A stretch of 64,000 nucleotides of DNA from Hydrogenobacter sp. (GTDB lineage Bacteria > Aquificota > Aquificia > Aquificales > Aquificaceae): positions 27,313 through 91,312 of the forward strand of contig JAPYWJ010000002.1 of NCBI GenBank assembly GCA_028276405.1, in the 5' to 3' direction. The translations under genes and the position numbers were made by a program. Numbering within the stretch: the first letter of the stretch is position 1; each line of letters begins with the position of its first letter. The notes below the pieces were generated by a model. That model saw nothing but the letters and a program-made list of their open reading frames with translations. It was not told the DNA's origin and searched no databases. This document shows positions 1-8,681 of the stretch, piece after piece.

Positions 1-165
1 TTTCGCAAAGACGACCCGAAAGACCTTGCGGAAAAGATAAAGTTTTTATACGAGAGGGAGGATATGGTCTTTGAGATGGGTAAGAAAGGTATAGAGTTTG
101 CCAAAAACTACACATGGGATAGAATAGCTTACCTCTACGAAGAGTATATAAAGAGCTTGTTATGA
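1..165 (+). CDS. Glycosyltransferase, C-terminal fragment
   Basis: Only the last 54 codons are in the window; the frame is open from base 1 to a TGA at 163-165. The visible residues are a charged helical tail ending in a TWDRIAYLYEEYIKSLL-like segment. This is typical of the end of GT-B fold (family 4/group 1) glycosyltransferases, whose last helix crosses back to the N-terminal domain. The stop overlaps the start of the flippase gene (ATGA), so the two are translationally coupled, which fits a surface polysaccharide cluster extending to the left. Family assignment rests on this tail and the neighbour only; the donor and acceptor sugars cannot be read. Confidence 0.55.
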   Translation, partial: FRKDDPKDLAEKIKFLYEREDMVFEMGKKGIEFAKNYTWDRIAYLYEEYIKSLL

Positions 166-1325
166 TAAGAGACCTATCTTTTGTTGGTGTAGCCTTTCTG
201 TATGCAAACGCTGTAGGCTACATCTTTCACTTTTTTGTGAGCAGACACTTGGGAACCTATGGATACGGTGAGTTTATGGTTATCTACTCTTTAATGTTGA
301 GCGTGGGGAACTTTATAAACTTGTTTTCTAACTCTTTGGTAAAAGAGCTTCTAAAAAGTGGGCAAGGAATGAAAAGTGAGCTTTCTTATCTGAGATGCTT
401 GGGTTTGCTCTTGGGATTTTTTATTCTTATGCTTGGAATAGCATTTGCTGAGCCTGTAAAGGATTTTTTGAGGATATCAAAAGCTCAGTACTTTTGGATA
501 GTAGCTGGTATCTGGTTTATTCAGCTTTTGCTGGTGATAGAACGAGCCTACCTTCAGTCTTTAGAGAGGTTTAGCTTACTTGCTTTTTCCGTATTTATTG
601 AGCAAAGCGTGAAACTTTTAGCTGTGTTTTTCCTTATAAACTTGGGTGTGTTTGGGGTCTTGTTGTCTTTTTTTGTGAGTATGTTTTCTACTTTCGGGCT
701 AGTTTTAAGTATTAATAGAGCCTTTTTTGTTGGGCTAAAAAGAGTAAGTATTTTAAGTCTTGTTAAATCTTCTCTGTTTACCTCACCCGTAGGTTTTTTT
801 GTATACGCAGACGACCTCTTTATAAGGAGGATCTTTGACCCACATACCGCTGGGCTGTATGCTTCCGTTTCTTTGGTAGGTAAAGTATTTATATGGCTTA
901 TTATAACGCTCATGAGTGTGCTGTTTCCTAGGTTCGTAATGTATGCACAAAAAAGGGAAAAAGTAGGAAGTCTTCTAAGAAGAGCGCTCTTTTGGTGTTT
1001 TTTTGTGTTTATTGTTTTTGAAGTTTCCTTAATTTTTGTAGGTAAATACCTTTTTGTGTTACTTTTCTCTGAAAAATTCCTTACCGCCTTTACCTATTTA
1101 CCCTTCTATCTTTCTGCAGTGCTTTTTTTAACCTTTACATTGATCTTTATATACCTTCTTACCGCTTTTGGTAAGCATATTTGGTTACCTTACCTTCATC
1201 TTTTTCTTTATTACGGTGGATTTTTATTGCTTGATTTTAAAAATGTCTGGTGGTACATTTTTTACATATTCTCTATAAATCTGTGTTTTTTGCCTCTCTA
1301 TGCTCTTTCTATACGCAATCGGTAA
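162..1325 (+). CDS. Polysaccharide flippase (Wzx/MATE-like membrane protein)
   Basis: The 387-residue protein is almost entirely hydrophobic, with about twelve predicted membrane segments separated by short basic loops. This is the pattern of the polysaccharide-transport branch of the MOP (MATE/Wzx) superfamily, which moves lipid-linked oligosaccharide units across the inner membrane. The start ATG overlaps the stop of the preceding glycosyltransferase. The gene has no good Shine-Dalgarno sequence of its own, consistent with coupling. Its 3' end overlaps the last 28 bases of the convergent minus-strand gene. The substrate is unknown. The ABC-2 polysaccharide exporter at 12.8-14.3 kb is a separate export route. 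Confidence 0.75.
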   Translation: MIRDLSFVGVAFLYANAVGYIFHFFVSRHLGTYGYGEFMVIYSLMLSVGNFINLFSNSLVKELLKSGQGMKSELSYLRCLGLLLGFFILMLGIAFAEPVKDFLRISKAQYFWIVAGIWFIQLLLVIERAYLQSLERFSLLAFSVFIEQSVKLLAVFFLINLGVFGVLLSFFVSMFSTFGLVLSINRAFFVGLKRVSILSLVKSSLFTSPVGFFVYADDLFIRRIFDPHTAGLYASVSLVGKVFIWLIITLMSVLFPRFVMYAQKREKVGSLLRRALFWCFFVFIVFEVSLIFVGKYLFVLLFSEKFLTAFTYLPFYLSAVLFLTFTLIFIYLLTAFGKHIWLPYLHLFLYYGGFLLLDFKNVWWYIFYIFSINLCFLPLYALSIRNR

Positions 1326-1945
1326 TGGGAAGTTAGCACTCCAGAAAGACAGCCACCCACAAAGAAGGCAAAGAGGAATAAACCAAAAAGCTTTGAAAAA
1401 CCACCAAAAGGTGAGCTGATAAGCCACATACCTGCCAAAGGCAGAAGCATAAAGGAAAGAAACACTTTTGTATCTTTGTTGCTTATCTTTATCTTAAAAA
1501 GGTATCCCACAGGGGTTGTTTCAAGATTTTGGACAAATCCTGCATACAGAAGAAGGGCAATAAAAAGCTTAAAGAGAGAAAGGAAAGACCACACAAGCAC
1601 TTGAGATGCGAAAAACCCAGATGCTATACCTTCCAAGTTTAAACTTTTAGAAAACCATTCAGAGAGTGAAAAAACAAAAAAGGTATCCAACAAAGCTGTT
1701 GCAGTAAAACCTAAGGGAGATACGCTTTCTATATGGACTTCTTCTTGGTAGTAGCAAAGCTCATCAAGAACATTTTTCCATTTTTTGTATGCTTCTCTTT
1801 CCATTTCAAAAACAAAAGGCTTACCCACATTTATAGACCTGAAAAATTCTGATATACTTACTCCTAAACTTTCTAAGGCGTCTACGAGCTTTTCTATACT
1901 TTCTTCCTTCACAGAAATTATCTTTATCCTTACTTTGTCGCTCAT
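1298..1945 (-). CDS. Small membrane protein, RDD-like C-terminal half
   Basis: I choose the ATG at 1943-1945 because it overlaps the pilQ stop (ATGA); a longer in-frame start would run into pilQ. The 215-residue product has a soluble, charged N-terminal part of about 90 residues and then four or five hydrophobic segments. The segment pattern LLDTFFVF ... ETTPVGYLFKIKI is reminiscent of RDD-family membrane proteins (buried acidic residue in helix 1, a GxTxGKxxLxI-like stretch after helix 2), but the match is loose. It is the last gene of the pil operon. Its role in the pilus is not known. Its 3' end overlaps the convergent flippase gene. Confidence 0.6.
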   Translation of the reverse strand: MSDKVRIKIISVKEESIEKLVDALESLGVSISEFFRSINVGKPFVFEMEREAYKKWKNVLDELCYYQEEVHIESVSPLGFTATALLDTFFVFSLSEWFSKSLNLEGIASGFFASQVLVWSFLSLFKLFIALLLYAGFVQNLETTPVGYLFKIKISNKDTKVFLSFMLLPLAGMWLISSPFGGFSKLFGLFLFAFFVGGCLSGVLTSHYRLRIERA

Positions 1946-3711
1946 TCTCTTATAAGTACTGGAGTTAGGAATATGAGAAGCTCCGACTGTGTGTTTTGTA
2001 ATCTTTCCTGTCCAAAAACCCACTTGAGTATGGGCACCCTCACAAGACCAGGAATCCCTTCGTTGGTTCTGGACTCTTGGTTGTCTATTATACCTCCTAT
2101 AACTAAGGTGTCTCCATCGTTGACTACTACTTTTGTGGAAGCTTCTTTGGTGTTTATAGCTGGTCCCTGAGGAGTCTGTTGTCCGGGTGTGTCCCTTTTA
2201 AGGTTTATGTCAAGGAGGATTCTACCGTCTGGTGATACAACTGGCGTGACATCAAGCTGAAGTACCACATCTTTAAACTGTATGTTTGCAGCCTGACCAC
2301 CTCCTGCAATTACCGTTGTTTGATAGGGTATCTGTACTCCCTGTTTTATGGTTGCTTTTTGAGCGTTTATGGTTACCACTGTGGGTTTGGCTATGTTCTT
2401 AGCCAAGGATACGCGTTCAAGAGCGGATAGTCTTAGGTTTAGAGCGTTTAAAATTCCCTTCTGGAAGGCAAAGGTGAATATACCACCCGGTGTAGGAGAA
2501 AGCCCTGGCGTGTAGTATATGGGAGAGCGCACCCCTGTGTCTGGTGGTACATATACATTACCCAACGGTGGTGGCGTGCCTATGTTAGCTCCCTGTCCTG
2601 CTCCACCGCTCATAAACTGAGGCACTCTTGCCTGAGAGAGCAAAACATTCCAATTTATACCCAGCTCCCTTAAGGCTTCATCTCTTATCTCAATGATCCT
2701 AGCTTCTATCTTCACTTGAACAGGTGAGTCGCTTATGTAGTCTTTAAATCTTTCTCTTATCTTCTCTATGACTTCTGGATAGTCCGTAATCATCACAGCG
2801 TTGAACTCTTTTAGTATGGGCGAAGGAGGAGTTTGCTGTTGAGTTTGCTGTTGGGCTTGTGTTACTTGTGGCTGTTGTATGGGTGTTTGTACCTTTATGG
2901 ATCCACCGCTTAATACCGCACCGGCTTCTGACCTGAGTGGCTCTATCATCTTTATGAATTCGTCTGGGCTTATGTACCTAAGGTAGAAGATCTTGGTTAT
3001 GGGTCTTCTTTCTGTGGGTGTCATGGTGAGAAAGTTTTTAAGCACTTCCTGATACTTTTCCATCTGTTTGGGACTGTCTGTTATCACCAAAGCAGAAAAG
3101 CTCTGCACTTTCGTGATTAGAGTATCTGGCTTTTTATAGGCACTTAAAAGCCTTTCCACTTCGTCTAAGGATATGTTTTTAAGATAAAAGACTCTTGTGA
3201 TGCGCTCTTCTGGAGGTGCTACTTTTTCCACTATCTTGGCGTAATCTTTAAGTATTGGTTCAAGCTTTTTTATGCTACGCTCTTCGTCTCTTATGTAGAC
3301 TGTCTTGAGGGTCTTGTCTATGACTATTTCCGCAGAAGGACTTACTCTTGGCTTTAAAAACTTGACAAACTCCTCTATTTGCCTGTCATCAAGCCCAGAA
3401 AGGCTCATGCTTATCTCTCCAGCTTTGGTTATCCTATAGACCTTCCTGTCTATGGGTACCGCTATAAGTCCGTACTCTTTGAGTATTATGTTCATAGCTT
3501 CTCCAACCGGCACTGGTTTGTATATGGCTATGCTAACGGTTTTGGATGCTTCTTGCGACACCTGAGGGTCAAAGATGACATTCATATCAGCAACCTGAGA
3601 CAGGGCTTTTAGTACGGTTTCCAGCTTCACATTTTCAAACTTCATCTCCTTTATGGTTTGTGCTAAAGACACGCTTAGCAGGAGCAGTACAGACATAAGC
3701 ACCCTTTTCAT
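1942..3711 (-). CDS. pilQ: Type IV pilus secretin PilQ
   Basis: The 589-residue protein starts with a clear signal peptide (MKRVLMSVLLLLSVSLAQ). An STN/AMIN-like short domain follows (about 20-90), then three secretin N-type repeats (about 170-330), each with the YLRYISPDEF / FYLKNISLDEVERLL pattern. A Gln/Pro-rich linker lies near 280-300. The C-terminal secretin domain (about 380-589) contains AKNIAKPTVVTINAQKA and ends in SELLIFLTPVLI, the family signature. Secretins form the outer-membrane pore through which type IV pili pass. The gene overlaps its neighbours by ATGA on both sides, in the order pilM-N-O-(P)-Q. The usual length is 550-760 residues, so it is complete. Confidence 0.95.
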   Translation of the reverse strand: MKRVLMSVLLLLSVSLAQTIKEMKFENVKLETVLKALSQVADMNVIFDPQVSQEASKTVSIAIYKPVPVGEAMNIILKEYGLIAVPIDRKVYRITKAGEISMSLSGLDDRQIEEFVKFLKPRVSPSAEIVIDKTLKTVYIRDEERSIKKLEPILKDYAKIVEKVAPPEERITRVFYLKNISLDEVERLLSAYKKPDTLITKVQSFSALVITDSPKQMEKYQEVLKNFLTMTPTERRPITKIFYLRYISPDEFIKMIEPLRSEAGAVLSGGSIKVQTPIQQPQVTQAQQQTQQQTPPSPILKEFNAVMITDYPEVIEKIRERFKDYISDSPVQVKIEARIIEIRDEALRELGINWNVLLSQARVPQFMSGGAGQGANIGTPPPLGNVYVPPDTGVRSPIYYTPGLSPTPGGIFTFAFQKGILNALNLRLSALERVSLAKNIAKPTVVTINAQKATIKQGVQIPYQTTVIAGGGQAANIQFKDVVLQLDVTPVVSPDGRILLDINLKRDTPGQQTPQGPAINTKEASTKVVVNDGDTLVIGGIIDNQESRTNEGIPGLVRVPILKWVFGQERLQNTQSELLIFLTPVLIRE

Positions 3712-3926
3712 CTCTTCCCTCCTTCTTCAGCCTTTTTTAGAAACTGCGATGGGTTTTGGTCTACCCTGATAGTTTTTACCTTTCCGTCCTTCTCCTCAAC
3801 AACCACATAGTTTTCTGTTTTTCCACGCTTTTCTAGAATTATATAACCCACCGCACCTTCCATACTTTCAAAAGCTTTCTGTGAAAAGGCTACACTTACC
3901 AATGAAAACAAAAGCAGTTTCTTCAT
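3708..3926 (-). CDS. Short periplasmic protein in the pilP position
   Basis: This 72-residue ORF has a signal-peptide-like N-terminus (MKKLLLFSLVSVAFS) and then a small beta-rich domain with the pattern GYIILEKRGKTENYVVVEEKDGKVKTIRV. It lies exactly between pilO and pilQ, where pilP is found in most type IV pilus operons, with ATGA overlaps at both ends. PilP proteins are normally about 170 residues with a lipobox and a C-terminal HR domain. This one lacks a lipobox cysteine and is less than half that length. It may be a reduced PilP linking PilNO to the secretin. That is inferred from position and the short beta domain only. Confidence 0.6.
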   Translation of the reverse strand: MKKLLLFSLVSVAFSQKAFESMEGAVGYIILEKRGKTENYVVVEEKDGKVKTIRVDQNPSQFLKKAEEGGKR

Positions 3927-4609
3927 TTTTCCTCCTCCTTTATAAGAACAAAAACATCAAGCTCTCCGCGCAACTTTCCAGCTTCTGCTTGAGATATCTG
4001 TATGCTTGAAGGATATGATATAACACCACCTTTTGACATACCCTCCATAAACTTTTCAACAGCTGGATAAGTTCCTGTAAAGCTCACTTTTATGCTCTGT
4101 TTTATGTACTTTACCCCTTCCTGTTTCTGTTGTTGCTGTTTTTTCTGTTGTTGTTGTGCTTGTTGGGGCTGTGGTTGAAGTTCTTTGACAAACTTTTCAT
4201 CTCCTGCGCTTTGAAGCACATAAAGAGTTTCTTGACCTGGTTGTATCTGCACATTGGTTATGGTGAGCCCGCTCCTTTTTGCTAAAAGACCTATATTTTT
4301 GAGTACAACGCTCACATCTTTTTTGGTAGGTATGGTTCCCACCATAGCGGAAAGCTCTTTTTCTTTCTCTTCTAAAAGTCTCCTCGTCTCTTCTTCTTTC
4401 TTTTTGAGGTTTTCAAGGAACCTAGGGTTTGTAGAGCGCTGTAGGTTTTCTATTTCCCATTGTGTTTTTTCTTTCTGATCTTTTAATTTACCCATTTCTT
4501 CTTTTGCAGGCTGGAGGAGCAAAAAGTAAAGAAAAACAACAAGAGCAATGGGTAATCCCACAAGCACAAACACTCTCTGCCATTGGGGAAGTTCATTGAT
4601 TTTCTGCAT
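3923..4609 (-). CDS. pilO: Type IV pilus inner-membrane alignment protein PilO
   Basis: I place the start at the ATG 4607-4609 (MQKINELPQWQRV), which has a GGAGG 8 bases upstream, giving 228 residues; upstream in-frame starts lie deeper inside pilN. One transmembrane helix (about 14-34) is followed by a coiled coil (about 38-90) and a C-terminal ferredoxin-like periplasmic domain. A Gln-rich low-complexity linker (about 145-162) interrupts the domain. This is the PilO architecture: it pairs with PilN through the coiled coil and links the cytoplasmic PilM ring to the secretin. The gene overlaps pilN by 17 bases. Confidence 0.88.
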   Translation of the reverse strand: MQKINELPQWQRVFVLVGLPIALVVFLYFLLLQPAKEEMGKLKDQKEKTQWEIENLQRSTNPRFLENLKKKEEETRRLLEEKEKELSAMVGTIPTKKDVSVVLKNIGLLAKRSGLTITNVQIQPGQETLYVLQSAGDEKFVKELQPQPQQAQQQQKKQQQQKQEGVKYIKQSIKVSFTGTYPAVEKFMEGMSKGGVISYPSSIQISQAEAGKLRGELDVFVLIKEEEK

Positions 4610-5249
4610 TCCCTTTCCCTCCATACAGTGTCTTTTCTGTGGAAAGTTTTGCGCTGTAATACTCAAATCCGTACTGATTTGTCTTTCTTTCTACGCTTGA
4701 TACCTCTATGGCTCTTGATAGTGATGCGAGCTTTTTGGTGTAATTGCTTATTCCATAATAATCAAGAGATTGAAGCTCAAGCTCCGCCTTTATGAGCGAT
4801 GTGTTAATATCCAAGCTCTCTTTGTAAGAAGATATCCAAGAAACTGATGGCACTGATTTGACATGAAAGAGAAAAGTGTTGTTAAAGGGCACATAGTAGG
4901 ATTTTAGCCCTACGATTATATCTTTGCTTTTATCTATGTCCTTTATTCTGTTCTCAAGGTCCCTTATGTTATTCTCGATAAGATTCTTCTCCTCCGCAAA
5001 CTTCTTTGCTCTCACTTGCAACTGCACCTTTTGAGCGTTAAGTTCTTCCAGCTGTTTCCTAAGATTCTCCATGTCCGAGTGAAGCTTGAGATAATAAAGC
5101 AGTGTTAACGCAAAGCTTATCCACAAGATGACTGACAGATAATAAATAGCCTTTTCTTTTTGGGTGGGAAGGCTTATCTGTGGTATTCTTCCTACTGCAG
5201 GCTTTAATTCCTTCTCCTCCTTCTTTTTTGCAAGGTTTATTTTTATCAT
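4593..5249 (-). CDS. pilN: Type IV pilus assembly protein PilN
   Basis: The N-terminus MIKINLAKKKEEK holds the conserved INL motif that binds the PilM groove. A single transmembrane helix (about 35-52), a coiled coil (about 58-105) and a periplasmic alpha/beta domain (about 110-215) follow, for 218 residues in all; known PilN proteins are about 180-220. It starts within the pilM stop codon (ATGA). With PilM and PilO it forms the inner-membrane alignment subcomplex that couples the pilus motor to the secretin. Confidence 0.92.
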   Translation of the reverse strand: MIKINLAKKKEEKELKPAVGRIPQISLPTQKEKAIYYLSVILWISFALTLLYYLKLHSDMENLRKQLEELNAQKVQLQVRAKKFAEEKNLIENNIRDLENRIKDIDKSKDIIVGLKSYYVPFNNTFLFHVKSVPSVSWISSYKESLDINTSLIKAELELQSLDYYGISNYTKKLASLSRAIEVSSVERKTNQYGFEYYSAKLSTEKTLYGGKGNAENQ

Positions 5250-6121
5250 CCCTCCATACCTCTCAGGCTAAGTGTGTAGGGAATAAAAAAGTTAGGTTTT
5301 AAGTTTTCTATATCAAGAAGACCAAGTATGGGTAGGTTTTCAAGTACGCGCGTTAGGAGTTCTTCCTCAGAAAGGATGGGTCCTGCTATGTAAATATTGG
5401 TAAGATCGTTGATAATTAAGATATTTCTTATCTCTGCAAAGAAGTTTTCCAAGGAGGGTTCGTCCCTGGTCTTGAGGTATTCCGTGTAGTCCCAAGGTGT
5501 TACAAAATAAGCCACATTCAGGGGTGAATAATTTACCAATAAAGCGTAGCCATAGTCTATGTAAAGCACAGAAAAGGGAAGGGCTATCTTGTGATAAAGC
5601 CCGTAGTTTATTATGGTTATAACTTCGTAGTCAAGCATCTTCAGTCTCATACCAGCAGATTCTATAAGCCTTTTCAGATTGTTTACCGCTTCTTCCCTTG
5701 CAAGCACCAAAAGCATGACAACATTTTTGGCATCTTTTTCTCTTTCAAGCACAAAATAGTCGTGCAGGGTGCTCTCTTTTATCATGGAAAGCTCTCTTTT
5801 AACAGCCCAATCTATGGCATGCTGAAGGTCTTTCTGACTCATGGTGGCAGGGTATTTGTAAAACTTTAAAAGCCCATCGTTGACAGGCAGGCAGGATATT
5901 ACATCTCTGTCCTTTAAGTTGTATCTTTCCACATAAGTTTTTAATATACTCAATTTCTCGCTTTCAGTTTTACCTTCCCAGCGAACTTCTAAATCAAAAA
6001 TGGGCTTTTTTTCCTCATTCAGGTCCAACATCCTGAGGACTCTATCTGTTATTTGCACAGATAGAGAGACTTTGGTTTTTCTTAGAGTGGGAAGTTTTAG
6101 CTTTGGTAATGTTAGTTTCAT
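5246..6121 (-). CDS. pilM: Type IV pilus assembly ATPase-fold protein PilM
   Basis: The 291-residue cytoplasmic protein has the actin/FtsA-like fold expected of PilM. An N-terminal strand region (VQITDRVLRMLDL) and a SHS2-like insert with VISCLPVNDGLLKFYKYP and LQHAIDWAVKREL are visible. A later strand pair around YIDYGYALLVNY sits where the second phosphate loop lies. It is shorter than typical PilM (about 350). The phosphate-binding motifs look weak, so nucleotide binding is uncertain. It begins inside the ppsA stop (ATGA), so pilus genes are co-transcribed with PEP synthase. Confidence 0.88.
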   Translation of the reverse strand: MKLTLPKLKLPTLRKTKVSLSVQITDRVLRMLDLNEEKKPIFDLEVRWEGKTESEKLSILKTYVERYNLKDRDVISCLPVNDGLLKFYKYPATMSQKDLQHAIDWAVKRELSMIKESTLHDYFVLEREKDAKNVVMLLVLAREEAVNNLKRLIESAGMRLKMLDYEVITIINYGLYHKIALPFSVLYIDYGYALLVNYSPLNVAYFVTPWDYTEYLKTRDEPSLENFFAEIRNILIINDLTNIYIAGPILSEEELLTRVLENLPILGLLDIENLKPNFFIPYTLSLRGMEG

Positions 6122-8679
6122 TTGACTACCTCTCCAAGCTTCTCTTCTGCTTTACTTACCACAAGCATGGTCTTTAAGACAGAGTCTGGGTTTAAGGATA
6201 TGCTGTCTATACCTTCTTCTACTAAGAAGACTGCAAACTCTGGGAAATCTGATGGTCCTTGCCCGCATATGCCAACTTTTCTTCCTTTTTCTTTTGCTAC
6301 CTTGATGAGCTGTGATATGAGTCTCTTTACAGCTTCATTGCGCTCATCGTACAGGTGCGCTACTAAGGCTGAGTCTCTGTCCAAACCTAAGGTAAGTTGG
6401 GTAAGGTCGTTAGAACCTATGGAAAAACCATCAAAGATCTCTGCAAACTTATCCGCAAGAAGCACATTGCTGGGAAGTTCCGCCATTACATAAACTTCTA
6501 AGCCGTTGTCCCCTTTCTTAAGATTGAACTCTTCCATGACTTTGAGTACCCTCTGTCCCTCCTCTGGTGTTCTGCAGAAAGGAACCATGACCTTAGTGTT
6601 AGTAAGTCCCATCTTGTTGCGCACTCTTAGGATGGCTTGACACTCAAGCCCAAAGGCTGGCTTGTAAGTGTCTGAGTAATAACGAGATGCACCTCTCCAT
6701 CCGAGCATGGGGTTCTCTTCTTCGGGTTCAAAAAGCTCCCCACCTATGAGTCCCCTGTACTCGTTAGACTTAAAGTCAGAAAATCTCACTATCACAGGAT
6801 TGGGATAAAAGGCTGCGGATATCTTGGCAATTCCATACGAAAGCTTTTTTACAAAATACTGGGCTTTGTCTTCATATCCAAAGGTAAGGTTTTCTATGTC
6901 TTCTATGATTCTCCTTAGTGGTATGGCTTTTTTGTCTCTACCTTTGACTAACTTTTCCGCAAGCTCCCCTCTGGCGTTATTCTGAATAACTGACATGAGG
7001 CAGTATCCTTTTTCGTCTAAGAGCCCTTCCTTCTCAAGCTTTAAATACAGTTCTTTTAATTCTTCGTAATGGATAAGAGCTAATGGGTGTATCTTTATGT
7101 AGTTGGCTATTATGAACTCTTCTCTGGCAAGACCAACACCATCGTTGGGTATAAAGGAGTACTTGAAGGCAGACTCTGGGTTTCCCACATTCATCATGAT
7201 CTTTGTCTTGGGTCTTGGTAGGCGCTCAAGGTTTATTTCCTCTACCTCAAAGGGTATACCGCCATCGTACACATATCCTATCTCACCTTCCGCACAGGAT
7301 ACGGTAACTTCCATACCGCTTCTTAGTATTTCAGTAGCTTTATGAGTACCCACCACCGCAGGTATGCCAAGCTCCCTTGCTACTATGGCTGCATGGGCTG
7401 TTCTGCCTCCTCTGTTGGTGATTATGGCAGATGCTTTTTTCATTATTGGTTCCCAATCTGGGTCCGTGATGTCTGTAACTAACACTTCACCCTCTTGGAA
7501 CTTCCCCGCATCCTTAAGGTCGTATATCACCCTTACCTTACCCACAGCTATTTTATCCCCTACCGCTATGCCGTAAACCAGTCTTCTCTTCTCCCTTTCT
7601 TCTACTGGCTCTACGAATTTATAAACTTTGAGCACTCTCTCTTCCCTTCTTGAATGTACCGTTTCTGGTCTTGCCTGAACCACAAAAAGCTCGTTTAGAA
7701 TACCATCCTTTGCCCACTCTATGTCCATAGGTGTCCATCTTCCGTTCTTCTTTGAATAGTGTTCTTCTATGAGTATTCCCCACTTGGCAAGCTTTAGGAT
7801 CTCCTCATCTGTTAGGGCAAACTGCTTCTGTTCTGATATGGGTACATTGACTATTTTTGTTCTCTCTCCTCCTACACCATAGACCATTTTTCTGTCTTTG
7901 CGCCCAAGCTTTTTCTCTATTATTGCTGAGTAACCTGCTTGAAGTGTGGGTTTAAAAACCATGTATTCGTCAGGTGTTATAGCTCCTTGAACCATGAGCT
8001 CACCAAGTCCGTAAGCGGCGTTTATCACCACCACATTCTTAAAGCCAGACTCCGTGTCAAGGGTAAACATCACCCCCGAGGCTCCCATGTCTGACCTTAC
8101 CATCTTTTGTACGCCCATAGCTAAACCTACCTTGAAGTGGTCAAAACCAAACGACTCCCTGTAAGATATGGCTCTATCGGTGAACAAAGATGCAAAGCCG
8201 TTCTTTATAGCTGTCAAGACATTTTCCGCACCCACTACATTTAGGTAAGTGTCTTGCTGACCCGCAAAGGAAGCGTGAGGTAAATCTTCTGCAGTAGCAG
8301 AAGATCGCACCGCAACATCTACCGCAAAAGAGCCGTATTTTTCTGAAAGCTTAGTGTAGTATTCCTTTATAAGCGCCTCTAACTGTGAGGGGAACTCTCC
8401 ACCTCTTACAAGCTCTCGGACTTGATGACCTCTTTTAGCCAAGTCCTCCACATTTTTTGTATCAAGTCCTTTTAGGACTTTCCTTATCTCCTCTTCCAGC
8501 TTGTTATACCTCAAAAACTCGTAATAGGCTTCTGATGTCACTACAAAGCCGTAAGGTATGTTTATCCCTAAAGGGGATAAGTTTCTTATCATCTCACCCA
8601 AGGATGCGTTTTTACCACCTACTAGGGGCATGTCTTCTATACCTACCTCGTCAAGCCAAACCAAGTAGCGCTGGGCCAT
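6118..8679 (-). CDS. ppsA: Phosphoenolpyruvate synthase
   Basis: The 853-residue protein has the full domain order. First comes an N-terminal ATP-grasp PPDK domain (GGKNASLGEMI near 22; AVRSSATAEDLPHASFAGQQ near 125). The mobile phosphohistidine domain follows, with the catalytic His in GGRTAHAAIVARELGIPAVVG. The C-terminal TIM-barrel PEP-utilising domain contains MAELPSNVLL, the FSIGSNDLTQLTLGLDRD signature and the GICGQGPSD active-site Cys. It converts pyruvate, ATP and water to PEP, AMP and phosphate. In an autotroph this feeds gluconeogenesis from the pyruvate made by pyruvate:ferredoxin oxidoreductase. A GGAGGT lies 6-7 bases before the ATG. glyS ends two bases upstream, so this is one operon. 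Confidence 0.97.
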   Translation of the reverse strand: MAQRYLVWLDEVGIEDMPLVGGKNASLGEMIRNLSPLGINIPYGFVVTSEAYYEFLRYNKLEEEIRKVLKGLDTKNVEDLAKRGHQVRELVRGGEFPSQLEALIKEYYTKLSEKYGSFAVDVAVRSSATAEDLPHASFAGQQDTYLNVVGAENVLTAIKNGFASLFTDRAISYRESFGFDHFKVGLAMGVQKMVRSDMGASGVMFTLDTESGFKNVVVINAAYGLGELMVQGAITPDEYMVFKPTLQAGYSAIIEKKLGRKDRKMVYGVGGERTKIVNVPISEQKQFALTDEEILKLAKWGILIEEHYSKKNGRWTPMDIEWAKDGILNELFVVQARPETVHSRREERVLKVYKFVEPVEEREKRRLVYGIAVGDKIAVGKVRVIYDLKDAGKFQEGEVLVTDITDPDWEPIMKKASAIITNRGGRTAHAAIVARELGIPAVVGTHKATEILRSGMEVTVSCAEGEIGYVYDGGIPFEVEEINLERLPRPKTKIMMNVGNPESAFKYSFIPNDGVGLAREEFIIANYIKIHPLALIHYEELKELYLKLEKEGLLDEKGYCLMSVIQNNARGELAEKLVKGRDKKAIPLRRIIEDIENLTFGYEDKAQYFVKKLSYGIAKISAAFYPNPVIVRFSDFKSNEYRGLIGGELFEPEEENPMLGWRGASRYYSDTYKPAFGLECQAILRVRNKMGLTNTKVMVPFCRTPEEGQRVLKVMEEFNLKKGDNGLEVYVMAELPSNVLLADKFAEIFDGFSIGSNDLTQLTLGLDRDSALVAHLYDERNEAVKRLISQLIKVAKEKGRKVGICGQGPSDFPEFAVFLVEEGIDSISLNPDSVLKTMLVVSKAEEKLGEVVK

Positions 8680-8681
8680 CT

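Noticed and set aside
4110..4170. Possible CAG/CTG-like microsatellite
   Set aside because: The repeats encode the Gln-rich linker of PilO and keep the frame; a similar Gln/Pro linker occurs in PilQ. This is protein low complexity rather than a mobile or array repeat.
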